From positions 1-64,000 of the forward strand of contig JARLHR010000041.1 in NCBI GenBank assembly GCA_031292145.1: a stretch of DNA of 64,000 nucleotides. Direction: 5' to 3'. A program made the position numbers and the translations under genes. This stretch comes from Clostridium sp. (GTDB lineage: Bacteria > Bacillota > Clostridia > Clostridiales > Clostridiaceae). Numbering within the stretch: the first letter of the stretch is position 1; every line of letters starts with the position of its first letter. The notes below the pieces were generated by a model. That model ran no database searches. It was not told the DNA's origin and saw only the letters and a list, made by a program, of their open reading frames with translations. Below, in pieces: positions 17,580 to 27,713 of the stretch.

Positions 17580-18704
17580 ATGATTAGAGCAATAATTGTA
17601 GATGATGAGTTACCAGCATTAAAAATGGCTGAAAGTGTTTTGCGGGAATTTGACGATGTATTAATATGTGGTACTTTTTCGGATCAGGACGAGCTATTGG
17701 AATGCATACCTACGGTAGAGGTGGACTTATTATTATTAGATATTAAAATGCCTGGCATGCACGGTCTCGAGTTGGCTGAACGTATTAATGAGATTAGATC
17801 TGATATATTCATTGTATTTGTAACTGCATATGACAGTTATGCTATTGAAGCATTTGAGACGGATGCACTTGATTATATTATGAAACCAATTACGGAAGAA
17901 CGAATGAAAAAAACGTTAGAAAGATATATAAAAAGGTGTGAACCTCAAAAGAAGAATGAAAAGTCAAGACGTATATATGTACGTTCCTTTGGTCGCTTTT
18001 CTGTGGAATCAGAAGATGGAGAGAAGATGAAATTCAGGACAGTTAAGACTGAGGAACTTTTTGCATTCTTAATTCATCACCAAGGAAACCCGGTATCCAA
18101 GGAGAAAATAATGGAAGAGTTATGGTATGATCGAGATATAGATAAGGCACAATCAATTCTATATACAACACTTTATCAATTAAGAAAAGACTTGGAAGGT
18201 TTCGGTTTAAATAATGTTATTGAGAATAGTCGGAAAGAAGGTGGAATCTGCCGCTTATTACGGTCTCCAGATTATTGGGATTGTGGGGAGTATATGGAGG
18301 TATACAAACAATATAAAGATGGAAAGTTAAGTGTCGAAGACGTAAAACGTGCAATAGAGATTCATCAAAATGGATATTTAATACATAATGGATATAGATG
18401 GGCAGTGGAAAAACAAGCAGAGTTAGAACTAAATTGTTCTGAATTGTTAGGCAGTATTGTTGATAATGAAGTGCAGAAACAGAGGTTTGAGTTTGCCTTG
18501 ATATACCTAAAAAAATGGGTAGAGATAAGTTCTTTTAATGAGAGTATTCATGCCAAAATAATTGCCATATACTTACTTATAAACAACAAGGAGGCTGCAA
18601 TTTTGCATTACCAAAAGATTAAAGAAATATTTGCAAAGGAAGCTGGACTATCAATTGAAATTAATATAGATACATTAATCTCAAATCCTTATTTAGCATT
18701 TTAA
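17580..18704 (+). CDS. Response regulator with winged-helix and BTAD (SARP-like) output
   Basis: A 374-residue cytoplasmic regulator. Receiver domain (1-120) with acidic pocket VDDE, phospho-acceptor D54 in LLLLDIKMPG, T in FVTAYD and K in IMKPI. Then an OmpR-type winged helix (about 145-210; FRTVKTEELFAFLIHHQG, ILYTTLYQLRKDLE). The C-terminal bacterial transcriptional activator domain (about 235-370) is helical and TPR-like. This order is known from clostridial SARP-type regulators paired with LytS-like kinases. The very large kinase gene 335 bases downstream is the natural partner, although a family A element now separates them. Target genes are unknown; the surface-protein genes that follow are candidates. 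Confidence 0.9.
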   Translation: MIRAIIVDDELPALKMAESVLREFDDVLICGTFSDQDELLECIPTVEVDLLLLDIKMPGMHGLELAERINEIRSDIFIVFVTAYDSYAIEAFETDALDYIMKPITEERMKKTLERYIKRCEPQKKNEKSRRIYVRSFGRFSVESEDGEKMKFRTVKTEELFAFLIHHQGNPVSKEKIMEELWYDRDIDKAQSILYTTLYQLRKDLEGFGLNNVIENSRKEGGICRLLRSPDYWDCGEYMEVYKQYKDGKLSVEDVKRAIEIHQNGYLIHNGYRWAVEKQAELELNCSELLGSIVDNEVQKQRFEFALIYLKKWVEISSFNESIHAKIIAIYLLINNKEAAILHYQKIKEIFAKEAGLSIEINIDTLISNPYLAF

Positions 18705-18710
18705 AGATGC

Positions 18711-18998
18711 TATAGATATCCAAACTAAGATTTAGACTTATGTGGTAACTCACCGAAAGGACAGGTACTCTGTTGTTTCGGTTACTGAGAATAAGTTGAG
18801 GATTTCTACCATCAGAAGTTGCACCATTTCAGCATGCTCCCGAGGCAAGCTCGTGACAAGCAATAAATGGAACAACTTCTGATGAAGAAATACCTGCAAC
18901 ATATTCTCTAATGTAACGCTGCACAAAAGAGTACCTGTCCTTTCTGGTATGGAATATATTTCAAAGTATAAATCTAATCTATAATTTGGATATCTATA
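18711..18998 (+). repeat. Family A hairpin element, copy A5 (complete termini)
   Basis: 288 bp with clean 14-bp ends: TATAGATATCCAAA at 18711 and TTTGGATATCTATA to 18998. Long stem: AAAGGACAGGTACTCT with AGAGTACCTGTCCTTT. Loop TTTCGGTTACT faces AACGCTGCACA and CATTAG. Near the tip lie CATCAGAAGTTG, CACC, GCATGCTCC, the hairpin CGAG-CTCG, TGACAAGC and AACAACTTCTGATG. It sits between the response regulator and its kinase gene. AGATG occurs on both outer sides and might be a target duplication. Confidence 0.88.
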
Positions 18999-19039
18999 GA
19001 TGTAATATAATTTAATTTAATATGCGGAGGTTATCATTA

Positions 19040-22000
19040 ATGGATACAATCCATATACAGGGTTATGAAAATATAGAAACATTATACGAAAGTAGAGATG
19101 CCATTGTCTGTCGTGCACGAAATAAGCAAGGTGAAATCTCTATTTTGAAAACAATGAAAGATAATTACCCATCAGAGGAACAATTAGCACAACTGGAATA
19201 TGAATACAATATGTTAAATCAATTAGATGGTCGAGGAATCATTCACGTACGTGAATTGATTAAACATTATAAAGGACATATTATCGTTATGGAAAATATT
19301 GAGGGAATGTCTCCTTTAAATGTTCCAGTGTTTGAAAGTATACGAAATGGGAATAAGCAACTCTCTACGCATAAGTTAATGTTAATATTAAAGATATTCA
19401 TTAAAATGACAGAAGTTATAGAAAAGCTTCATGACAAAAATTTAATACATAAAGAAATTAATCCTGGAATATTCCTGGTTAAGTCAGATTTTAGTCAGGT
19501 AAGGATACTAGATTTGGGATTGACTAAAAAAATCAATAATTCCAGAAGAGAATTCTATAATAGTGATGGAATTGAAGTATTGATGCCTTATATTTCTCCT
19601 GAGCAGACAGGAAGAACGGGCAGATTCATCGATTATCGCACAGATTTCTATTCTCTTGGCGTATCAATGTATGAATTAATAGCAGGAAGACGGCCATTTA
19701 CTACTAATAATATGCTGGAGATGATCCATAGTCATATTGCCAAAACACCTATAGCACCTCATATTGTAAATCCAGATATACCGAAGCCAGTTTCAGCAAT
19801 CATAATGAAACTAATGGCAAAGGAATCAGAGCAGCGCTATCAAACTGCTCAAGGTATTGTGTATGACTTTAGGAAATGTTTAGAAGCATTGGGTTCATCA
19901 GGTATTGTGGGAGATTTTGAAGTCGGTATGAATGATATATCAAATAAATTTCAAATTCCTCAAAAACTTTATGGCAGAGATAAAGAAAGAGAGACCCTTA
20001 AGCAGATCTATGAGCAGGTGGCTAAAGGTGGGTCACATATGTTATTGGTAGGTGGATATTCTGGTGTGGGAAAAACGTCCATTATTCAAGAAATTTATCG
20101 CCCGGTTGCGGAACTAGGTGGTTTTTTTGCAAGTGGTAAGGCAGAACAGCTTCAAATAAATACACCTTACTTTGTTTTTACTCAGGTTGCTAAAGAATTA
20201 ATTCGAATTCTTTTACAAGAGCCAGATTTAATCTTGGAACAGTGGAAGGGACGTTTGTTAAAAGCACTGAATGATAATGGTCGATTAATTATGGATTTAG
20301 TTCCAGAACTTGGAGCTATCATTGGAATTCAACCTAAGGTGGAAGAACTTGAACCAACAGAAAATAGAAACCGTTTTTTAAATACTTTTGGGAACTTTTT
20401 TAAAGTTTTTGCAGATAAAACACATCCGCTAACGGTATTTTTAGATGATTTACAATGGTGCGATCTAGCTTCCATTAAGTTCATGGAGTACCTGCTGGCT
20501 CTTGAGGATATGGAAAGCTTTATAGTAGTTGGCTGCTACAGGGATAATGAAGTTATGGAAGAACATCCGTTGTATAATTCCCTTAATGAATTTCGAAAAT
20601 CGGATAAGGCTACAACATTTACTGTGAAGCCGCTAGAGGAGAATAATGTTGCCGATATCCTTGTGGACACAGTACATTGCCATGAAGTTAAGGCTCAGTC
20701 TCTAGCTAAGATAATTTACAAAAAAACTCAGGGAAATCCATTCTTTGTAAGGAGTTTGCTTCTTCATCTATATACTAGTGATTTCATTAGGTATAGTGAG
20801 GAAATGCATCAGTGGGAATGGGATGATAATGAAATAAAAAATATAGCAATTAGCGATAATATTGTTGATTTTATGATTAATAAAATTTTAAAATTACCAC
20901 CGAAGACTCAGAATCTGCTTAAAGTGGCAGCTTTAGTGGGTACCACATTTAATCTAGAGATATTAGCTGATGTTGAAAATATTGATGCTTTAGAGGCAGC
21001 AGTTGGGCTTAAGGAAGCCGTTGATAGCGAAATTATCATACCAGAAAGTGATTATTATGATATAGCCTCAGAGATTAGGCTCAATGACGTTAATATAGAT
21101 TTTAAATTTACCCATGATCGCGTGCAGCAAGCATGTGCTGCGTTAATTCAAGAAGAGGCTCAAAAGCAGCTGCATTTGAAAATAGGTAAGAGCATGAAGC
21201 AGAATATACCAGTAAATATGCTGAAAGATCACGCTATGAATATAGTGTGCCATTTGAATGAAGGGCTTGATGAGATCGAGAGTTTAGAGGAACGCTTTGA
21301 GACATCAAGGTTAAATCTATGGGCTTGCCAGAAGGCAAAAGCAGCTTCCTCATTTAAGCTATCACTGAAATATGTTTCAAATGGTATACAAGTGTTACCT
21401 GACAATGCTTGGAAGCAAGATTATGAATTTACTTTTGAAATTACGAAGATATATGCAGAATGTGCATATCTAAATAATGAATATGCTTTAGCTGAGAAGC
21501 AGATAGAGATTTTGATGGAGTACGCTAAAACCTCAATAGATCAGGCAGAAATACGGTTAATGCAAAGTATCATATATAGATTTTTAGGGCAATTTGATAA
21601 GGTTATAGAATACGGAACCCTTGGTTTGCGACTTCTTGGAACACGTATGTCATCTAAACCAGGCTGGCATTATATAATTAAAGAAATGATAATTGTTAAA
21701 ATGAGATTGTGGAAAAAAGATACAGAAATCCTTCTAAATGCACCACCTATAAAGAATGATAAAATAAAGTTGGCAATACGAATCATGGGTGAATTAAATA
21801 GTATCTCTTATAATGCAGGGAATATTAACTTATTTCTTTTATCGACCTTAAAGAGTTTGAATCTGACTCTTAGTTATGGAAATAGCCGTGAAGCAGCTTC
21901 AATTTATTGTGGATACGCTGTTCTATTGTCAGTATTGGGGGACCTACAGGGTTCGTATAAATTTAATAAATTAGCACTTAAGCTCGTTGAATCTGAAGAA

Positions 22001-24838
22001 CGTGCTCAATATAGGGCAAGTATATTATTTGCTTATGGATTCATGGGACATGCATGGAACGAGTCATGGCAGAATTTAAATCAATGGTTTGAAAAAACCA
22101 TGGAAGAGGCAATAAAATATGGAGATCATTATCAAATTGGTTTAGCTGGTACCTTCATGTACGCTTTTAAAGCTGATATGAATTTGAAGTTACTAATAGA
22201 AAAAACTATGAAACAAGTTCCTTTAATTATTCAGACAAATAACAAATATGGATATTATATGTTATTTTTATTTATTCATAGGTGGCTCAATTATATTGGT
22301 CTTACTGATGAACAGTTTACTATAAATGTATCACAAGAAACCTATGAGTTAAATGGCAGTATTGGAGTTGTATGCAGTGAGGAAGAATGCTTAGAGTATA
22401 TGCAACAAATTAACTCTTTATCTGGAATAGGCGTCTACTACAAGGAAAAGATGTATATTCATTATATTTATGATGATTATGCAGGAGCAATGAAATATTT
22501 AAAAGAGTCGGATAAATATATGAAGCAGCATTCAGGTACTCCATATATAGTAGAATGTAGGATATGTAATTTTTTGGTTTTAGCTGCAAACATACCAGAA
22601 ATGGGAGCGAAAGAAGCTAGCAAGGCCCTTCGAAGATTAAAGAGAGAATATAAATATGTAAAATCTTGGGCAAAGCATTGCCCGATTAATTTCTTGCATT
22701 TACAATATATGCTAGAGGCTGAGCTTAAACGTATTGACGGAAAAACATATATGGCAGCCGAATTGTATGAATTGGCTACACAAACTGCCAGGAGGAATGG
22801 ATTTATTCGGGATGAAGCTCTAGCTAATGAGTTGGCAGCCAAAATGTTTTTAGCTGCTGGTATGAATAAACAAGCTGGATTTTATATGAGGGAACCTTTC
22901 AAGGGATACAAAGTGTGGGGAGCAGATGCTAAGATAAGCCATATGTCAGAGAAATATGGATATTTGCTTAAGACTTCAGAAGGTAGCGGGAAAGCATTGA
23001 AAGCTGATGGAATGGTTGGATTAAAAGATATAGACTTGATGTCTATAATGAATGCCTACCGTGCTGTATCTAAGGAAGTGCAGCTTACTGATCTATTACC
23101 GCAGATAATGAAAATAGTGGTGGAAAATTCGGGAGCACAGAAAGCATATATACTTTTGAAATATGAACATGGGTGGAATATAGAAGCAGAGTGGTTACAA
23201 GGAGAAAGTGAAATTAAAGTACTACACTCTGTATCTTTGGAAGAAGCACAGGGGTTATTGGCGGCTTCTATTATAAATTTTTGTATACGCACTGGAGAAT
23301 ATGTTGTGCTAGGTGATGCTGCAAGACAAGGTAACTTTTGCAAAGATCCATATATTCAGAAAAATCAAACTAAGTCTTTGTTATGTATGCCAATTACAAA
23401 TCAAGGTGTGTTGATTGGGATTTTATATATAGAAAATAATTTATCAGCGGATGTTTTTACTGATAATCATGTTGAGGTGCTGCAATTGCTGACAGCTCAA
23501 TTTTCAATTTCAATTAAAAATGTTCAATTATTCTCGAACCTGCTTGACACTACAGAGGAACTACATCGTTCTATGGAGGAATCCTTACGTTCTGAGATTG
23601 CTTTTTTACAAGCTCAGATTAAGCCTCATTTTCTTTACAATGCCATAAATACTATATCAGCTTTTTCATTAGATGATCCTAAGATGACGAGGGAGTTACT
23701 AGCAAATCTTAGCCAGTACTTGAGGGGCAGCTTTGATTTTAAAAACAGAGATAAGCTTGTAACTTTGAATAAAGAGCTAGAATTGGTGGAAGCTTATTTG
23801 TTTATTGAGAAAGCACGATTTGGAAAAAGACTGCAGATTGTTTATGATATTGAAGATAATATAAATTGCATGCTGCCACCACTTGTTATTCAACCATTAG
23901 TGGAAAATTCGGTACAACATGGACTAGCAGGTCGAAAACATGGTGGAACAGTAAAAATTATTGTTTACAGTGAAAAAAGTTTTATTGTACTAAGTGTTGA
24001 AGATGATGGTGTAGGGATTCCAGAATCCCTTTATGGAAAGTTGCTATCTGACAGAGAAAGTAAGAGTGTTGCTTTGAAAAATATAAATCAGAGACTGATA
24101 AAGATATATGGTCATGGTCTGGAAATAGGAGGAAGAGCAGGTGGAGGAACTAAAATGACAATACGTATTCCAACGGAAAACACAGTTATACCTCCAGAGC
24201 CTACTATTTCACTGGAAAATGTATATTTATATAATAACCTTAAGGAATTAGTTGATGGAAGAACACTTGAACTTAGAGAAGAAATTAACGAACGTAAAAA
24301 AGCGGAGAATTTATTATCAGAAATGGCTAACCAGGATCACCTTACAAATCTCCCAAACAGAAGAAGGTTAGAGGGTATACTTGAACAGTCTATTATAACG
24401 GCTAAGGAGAATAAAAACAAAATATGTGTATTATTTGTCGACTTGGATGGATTCAAGGCAATCAATGATAAATATGGTCATGATAAGGGAGATGTTGTTT
24501 TAGTTGCTGTCGCTAAAAGACTTTCAGAAGCTGTAAGAAGCTGTGATACGGTTTCAAGAATGGGCGGGGATGAATTTGTAATGATTTTGAAAAATGTTAC
24601 CAGTATATCTGAAATAGAAGAAATTTGCCACGAAATTATTACAGCAGTAGGAAAACCAATCTTACTTGATGAAAAGAAAACTGAAGGAACAGTTACAACC
24701 AGTATAGGTATATCAATAGCACCATATGATGGTGAAACTTCTGCGGAATTAATAAGTAATGCAGATAAAGCAATGTATGTTGCAAAAAAGAATGGTAAAA
24801 ATCAGTTTGTTTTTTACTCTGGGAAATACAATTTATAA
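19040..24838 (+). CDS. Giant multidomain sensor: kinase-like, AAA ATPase, GAF, histidine kinase, GGDEF
   Basis: 1932 residues, cytoplasmic, no membrane segment seen. Domain order: eukaryotic-type Ser/Thr kinase-like domain (about 1-270); AAA/STAND ATPase (about 300-600) with Walker A GYSGVGKTS near 337 and Walker B LTVFLDDLQW near 467; a helical repeat region to ~1300; GAF (about 1345-1490); LytS-type histidine kinase with QIKPHFLYNAINTI near 1524 and N box PLVENSVQHG near 1622; a short coiled linker; and GGDEF (from ~1765) with intact MGGDEF and an inhibitory RSCD site five residues before it. The catalytic loop reads IHKEINPGIF instead of HxDxxxxN and the metal motif is DLG, so kinase activity is doubtful. 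ATG 19040 follows CGGAGG; the upstream in-frame ATG 19022 overlaps that site. The kinase-ATPase-histidine kinase fusion is a known architecture; the added GGDEF is less usual. Confidence 0.92.
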   Translation: MDTIHIQGYENIETLYESRDAIVCRARNKQGEISILKTMKDNYPSEEQLAQLEYEYNMLNQLDGRGIIHVRELIKHYKGHIIVMENIEGMSPLNVPVFESIRNGNKQLSTHKLMLILKIFIKMTEVIEKLHDKNLIHKEINPGIFLVKSDFSQVRILDLGLTKKINNSRREFYNSDGIEVLMPYISPEQTGRTGRFIDYRTDFYSLGVSMYELIAGRRPFTTNNMLEMIHSHIAKTPIAPHIVNPDIPKPVSAIIMKLMAKESEQRYQTAQGIVYDFRKCLEALGSSGIVGDFEVGMNDISNKFQIPQKLYGRDKERETLKQIYEQVAKGGSHMLLVGGYSGVGKTSIIQEIYRPVAELGGFFASGKAEQLQINTPYFVFTQVAKELIRILLQEPDLILEQWKGRLLKALNDNGRLIMDLVPELGAIIGIQPKVEELEPTENRNRFLNTFGNFFKVFADKTHPLTVFLDDLQWCDLASIKFMEYLLALEDMESFIVVGCYRDNEVMEEHPLYNSLNEFRKSDKATTFTVKPLEENNVADILVDTVHCHEVKAQSLAKIIYKKTQGNPFFVRSLLLHLYTSDFIRYSEEMHQWEWDDNEIKNIAISDNIVDFMINKILKLPPKTQNLLKVAALVGTTFNLEILADVENIDALEAAVGLKEAVDSEIIIPESDYYDIASEIRLNDVNIDFKFTHDRVQQACAALIQEEAQKQLHLKIGKSMKQNIPVNMLKDHAMNIVCHLNEGLDEIESLEERFETSRLNLWACQKAKAASSFKLSLKYVSNGIQVLPDNAWKQDYEFTFEITKIYAECAYLNNEYALAEKQIEILMEYAKTSIDQAEIRLMQSIIYRFLGQFDKVIEYGTLGLRLLGTRMSSKPGWHYIIKEMIIVKMRLWKKDTEILLNAPPIKNDKIKLAIRIMGELNSISYNAGNINLFLLSTLKSLNLTLSYGNSREAASIYCGYAVLLSVLGDLQGSYKFNKLALKLVESEERAQYRASILFAYGFMGHAWNESWQNLNQWFEKTMEEAIKYGDHYQIGLAGTFMYAFKADMNLKLLIEKTMKQVPLIIQTNNKYGYYMLFLFIHRWLNYIGLTDEQFTINVSQETYELNGSIGVVCSEEECLEYMQQINSLSGIGVYYKEKMYIHYIYDDYAGAMKYLKESDKYMKQHSGTPYIVECRICNFLVLAANIPEMGAKEASKALRRLKREYKYVKSWAKHCPINFLHLQYMLEAELKRIDGKTYMAAELYELATQTARRNGFIRDEALANELAAKMFLAAGMNKQAGFYMREPFKGYKVWGADAKISHMSEKYGYLLKTSEGSGKALKADGMVGLKDIDLMSIMNAYRAVSKEVQLTDLLPQIMKIVVENSGAQKAYILLKYEHGWNIEAEWLQGESEIKVLHSVSLEEAQGLLAASIINFCIRTGEYVVLGDAARQGNFCKDPYIQKNQTKSLLCMPITNQGVLIGILYIENNLSADVFTDNHVEVLQLLTAQFSISIKNVQLFSNLLDTTEELHRSMEESLRSEIAFLQAQIKPHFLYNAINTISAFSLDDPKMTRELLANLSQYLRGSFDFKNRDKLVTLNKELELVEAYLFIEKARFGKRLQIVYDIEDNINCMLPPLVIQPLVENSVQHGLAGRKHGGTVKIIVYSEKSFIVLSVEDDGVGIPESLYGKLLSDRESKSVALKNINQRLIKIYGHGLEIGGRAGGGTKMTIRIPTENTVIPPEPTISLENVYLYNNLKELVDGRTLELREEINERKKAENLLSEMANQDHLTNLPNRRRLEGILEQSIITAKENKNKICVLFVDLDGFKAINDKYGHDKGDVVLVAVAKRLSEAVRSCDTVSRMGGDEFVMILKNVTSISEIEEICHEIITAVGKPILLDEKKTEGTVTTSIGISIAPYDGETSAELISNADKAMYVAKKNGKNQFVFYSGKYNL

Positions 24839-25000
24839 AAAATTTTTTATTTGGATTAAGAGACTATCAAAAGAAAGGCTTGTAAATTTGGCGAAAACGC
24901 TGAATTTACAAGCCTTTTAGATATTTTTGGAATTTTTTGCCTAATGCCTTTTGTTCAAATTCGGTTCAGATTCGATGTTTATAATAATAGATAGGGGGTG
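24839..25000 (+). repeat. Surface-gene flanking element, copy E1
   Basis: First of three ~165-bp near copies (others at 27391 and 30331). Order within each: an A/T run, a terminator hairpin (24877-24918 here), a TTTTGCCTAATGCCTTTTGTTCAAATTCGG-like stretch, then GGTTCAGATTCGATGTTTATAAT and a G run. This copy ends the giant-kinase transcript and precedes the first surface-protein gene, so it is probably terminator plus promoter/operator. Confidence 0.85.
24877..24918 (+). terminator. Terminator within element E1
   Basis: GGCTTGTAAATT pairs with AATTTACAAGCC, with an inner GCG-AAAA-CGC hairpin, then TTTT. It lies 39 bases after the kinase stop codon. Confidence 0.88.
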
Positions 25001-25094
25001 AAAGAATATTAATTATGTATATTGAATAAGGGGAAATGTATTATAGGTGATCATAAAAAAATGAAGAAAATCTAAGGAAGTAGAAGGTGATTGG

Positions 25095-27380
25095 ATGAAA
25101 GGATATTTAAGAAAAGGAAGTTCTATTTTTATTGCATTTATGTTAATGGTAGCGCAGTTTATAGCATTGCCACAGGTGGCGTTTGCGTCAACAAATTTGA
25201 CATGGACGGACATTACTGGTTCTGGAAACTTTAGAGATGTGACGGGAGTTACAGTGGATAGTTCAGGCAATGCGTATGTGACAGATTCCAACCATGAAAG
25301 CATCCAGAAACTATCAGGTGGAACATGGACGGATATAACGGGTGGTGCAAGCTTCTTAGGGCTGAACGGAGTTGCAGTAGATAATTCAGGTAATGTATAT
25401 GTGATTGATAATGGAAATAGTGCTGAGATTTGGGAGTTATCTAATAGTGGGACTTGGACAGATATAACGGGTTCTGTAACTTTCGGTGAGCTAAATGGAA
25501 TTGCAGTGGACAAGAATGGCGATGTATATGTTACAGATTCTAATGATGGAAAAGTATGGATGAAGGATAGAAATGGGTGGATTGACATAACAAATGGTCA
25601 CACATTCAACTATCTAGGTGGAATTGCAGTAGCCGACAATTTTGATGTGTATGTAACAGATATATCAGGTAATAGTATATGGAAATTGTCTAATGGTGGA
25701 GGAGGATGGACCAATATAACTGGTTCGGAAATTTTCAAAGGTCCTAAAGGAATCGAGGTAGACAGTTATAGCAATTTGTATGTGACAGATATGTTTGACG
25801 GCAAAATCAAGGAATTACCGGATGGTGAGACGGTTTGGGTTGATATAACTGGAACGGAAAGTTTCAACTACCCAGTTGGAATTGCAGTAGACAGTTCCTA
25901 TAATATATATGTGGCGGATTCTGGAGAATGCCCTCAAAGGATTATGAAAGGTGCTTTACCAATAAACTTAACAGCAGACAGAACTACTGTATCATCTGGA
26001 GAATCGGTTACATTTACCTCAGATTCATTTCCAGGTGAGTTAGTAGCCTGCTTCAAGGATGGGATATATATGGGCGCAGGACCTTTAGCGGCTCTTACAA
26101 GTGCACCAGTGCCATGGAGTTTTATAGGTAACAGTATAACATCTGATGCAACTGTAACTTTTAGAATGTATGATGATTCAGTAATAGCTGCAATAACAGG
26201 TGGAGCAGCCCCTAATTGGAATACACCATATTTAACAGAAGTTAATGTGGTTTTCAAAGCACTTACATCATCAGAAACAACACCATCAGCAGTAACTGTA
26301 GAAAGTGTAAATTCATTAGATGATATAACTGTAGCCAATGGAACAAATAAAAGTAATATAGGATTACCAGAAACAATAGATGTAACATTAAGTAATGAGT
26401 CAACAACAAGTGCAGCAGTAACATGGGATAATGGAAATCCAGCATATGATGGAGATACTGCAGGAACATATACATTTACAGGAACTTTAACATTACCAGA
26501 TGGAGTAGCAAATCCAAATAATTATAAAGCAAGTGTAAAAGTAATTGTACAAGCAGGTAATAATAATGAAACAACACCAGCAGCAGTAACAATTGAAGGA
26601 ACACCAAAAGTTGGAGATACTTTAACAGCACAGCTTAAAGATGCAACTGGAAATAATTATACTACAAGTGCAGCAGTAACATACGAATGGTATAGATTAG
26701 ATAATTCAGATTCTGAATTTGTTAATGAAATAGGAACAGGTAAAACATATAAATTAACTGGAAGTGATTTGAATAAATATATAGGTGTACGTGTTACATG
26801 TGGTAAATATTCTTTTGAATATGTTATTGGAAGAATCTTACCATTGAGCAGTGGTTCAAGTTCATCAAGCAGCAGTTCAAGTCATCATAATGATTCAAGT
26901 ACAACAGATACTTCAACTAATACTGATACAAACAAGAATGATAATAACAACAGCACTAAAATAGGATGGACGCAAGATACAACTGGTACGTGGTATTATG
27001 TAAAAGATAGAGGAACTAAGACAACAGGTTGGAAACTAATAGATAATAAGTGGTATTTCTTTAATGATAATACTGGTGCGATGGTAAGAGGCTGGTACAA
27101 ATCAGAAGCTGGAGATTGGACTTATGACCAAAAAGATACATTAGGACAATGGTTCCACTTAGATGCTGATGGAAAGTTAACAACAGGTTGGTATAAGGAT
27201 ACAGACGGTAATTGGTATTATCTATGTGATGGAAGTGACTATGGCGCTCTAGGAGTTATGGAAACAGGATGGAAATATATAAATAGCAACTGGTACTACT
27301 TCAACGATAATGGAGCTATGGCAAGTAACACAGTAGTTGATGGTTATACTTTAGGAAGCGATGGAGCATTAGTTGAGTAA
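25095..27380 (+). CDS. Secreted NHL-repeat protein with Ig-like and cell-wall-binding domains
   Basis: A 761-residue exported surface protein. Signal peptide about 1-32 (ending QVAFAS). Residues ~35-290 are six repeats of ~43 residues of the type WTDITGSxxFxxLxGIAVDxxGNVYVTDS, an NHL/SMP-30-like beta-propeller. Then Ig-like modules (TADRTTVSSGESVTF; bacterial Ig-like SVNSLDDITVANGT), a VGDTLTAQLKDATG module, a Ser/Thr/Asn-rich linker and C-terminal cell-wall-binding repeats (WYYVKDRG, WYFFNDN, WFHLDADGK, WYYLCDG). It is expected to sit on the cell wall and bind a protein or glycan with the propeller; no catalytic motif was found. From the Ig modules to the end it closely resembles the next gene. 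Ribosome site GAAGGTG. Confidence 0.88.
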   Translation: MKGYLRKGSSIFIAFMLMVAQFIALPQVAFASTNLTWTDITGSGNFRDVTGVTVDSSGNAYVTDSNHESIQKLSGGTWTDITGGASFLGLNGVAVDNSGNVYVIDNGNSAEIWELSNSGTWTDITGSVTFGELNGIAVDKNGDVYVTDSNDGKVWMKDRNGWIDITNGHTFNYLGGIAVADNFDVYVTDISGNSIWKLSNGGGGWTNITGSEIFKGPKGIEVDSYSNLYVTDMFDGKIKELPDGETVWVDITGTESFNYPVGIAVDSSYNIYVADSGECPQRIMKGALPINLTADRTTVSSGESVTFTSDSFPGELVACFKDGIYMGAGPLAALTSAPVPWSFIGNSITSDATVTFRMYDDSVIAAITGGAAPNWNTPYLTEVNVVFKALTSSETTPSAVTVESVNSLDDITVANGTNKSNIGLPETIDVTLSNESTTSAAVTWDNGNPAYDGDTAGTYTFTGTLTLPDGVANPNNYKASVKVIVQAGNNNETTPAAVTIEGTPKVGDTLTAQLKDATGNNYTTSAAVTYEWYRLDNSDSEFVNEIGTGKTYKLTGSDLNKYIGVRVTCGKYSFEYVIGRILPLSSGSSSSSSSSSHHNDSSTTDTSTNTDTNKNDNNNSTKIGWTQDTTGTWYYVKDRGTKTTGWKLIDNKWYFFNDNTGAMVRGWYKSEAGDWTYDQKDTLGQWFHLDADGKLTTGWYKDTDGNWYYLCDGSDYGALGVMETGWKYINSNWYYFNDNGAMASNTVVDGYTLGSDGALVE

Positions 27381-27390
27381 TAAGAAAAAT

Positions 27391-27560
27391 TTATAAAAAA
27401 ATTTTTTTGTTTGAATTAAGAGAATGTTAAAAGAAAAGCTTGTAAATTTGGTGGAAATGCTGAATTTACAAGCCTTTTGGCTGTTTTTGGCATTTTGCCC
27501 AATGTCTTTTGTTCAAATTCGGTTCAGATTCGATGTTTATAATTATATATGGGGGGGATA
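27391..27560 (+). repeat. Surface-gene flanking element, copy E2
   Basis: Near copy of 24839-25000, including the terminator (27437-27478) and the ATTCGGTTCAGATTCGATG-TTTATAAT stretch, followed by GGGGGGG. It separates the two surface-protein genes. Confidence 0.85.
27437..27478 (+). terminator. Terminator within element E2
   Basis: AGCTTGTAAATT pairs with AATTTACAAGCC, with a small inner stem, followed by TTTTGG. Confidence 0.8.
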
Positions 27561-27713
27561 TAAAAAAACAAATTGAAATTTTATAGAATTTAGTTTTATA
27601 TCATTTCTATTTCTGGCATTTATGTTGAGACTGCATAAGAATTTTATAATGTTGAATGCCTAAGAGTACTTATACGAATTAATAATTTTTAAATTTGAAT
27701 GGAAGGTGATTGA

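Noticed and set aside
19022-19039. Upstream ATG for the giant sensor protein
   Set aside because: The CGGAGG at 19025-19030 lies after this ATG and is correctly spaced for ATG 19040.
24839-25094. c-di-GMP riboswitch ahead of the surface-protein gene, suggested by the upstream GGDEF protein
   Set aside because: No GEMM core motif was recognised; the structure there is a plain terminator plus a conserved leader.
25013-25588. Long minus-strand frames opposite the surface-protein genes
   Set aside because: They are shadows of the Thr/Ser/Gly-rich plus-strand reading frames, without ribosome sites.
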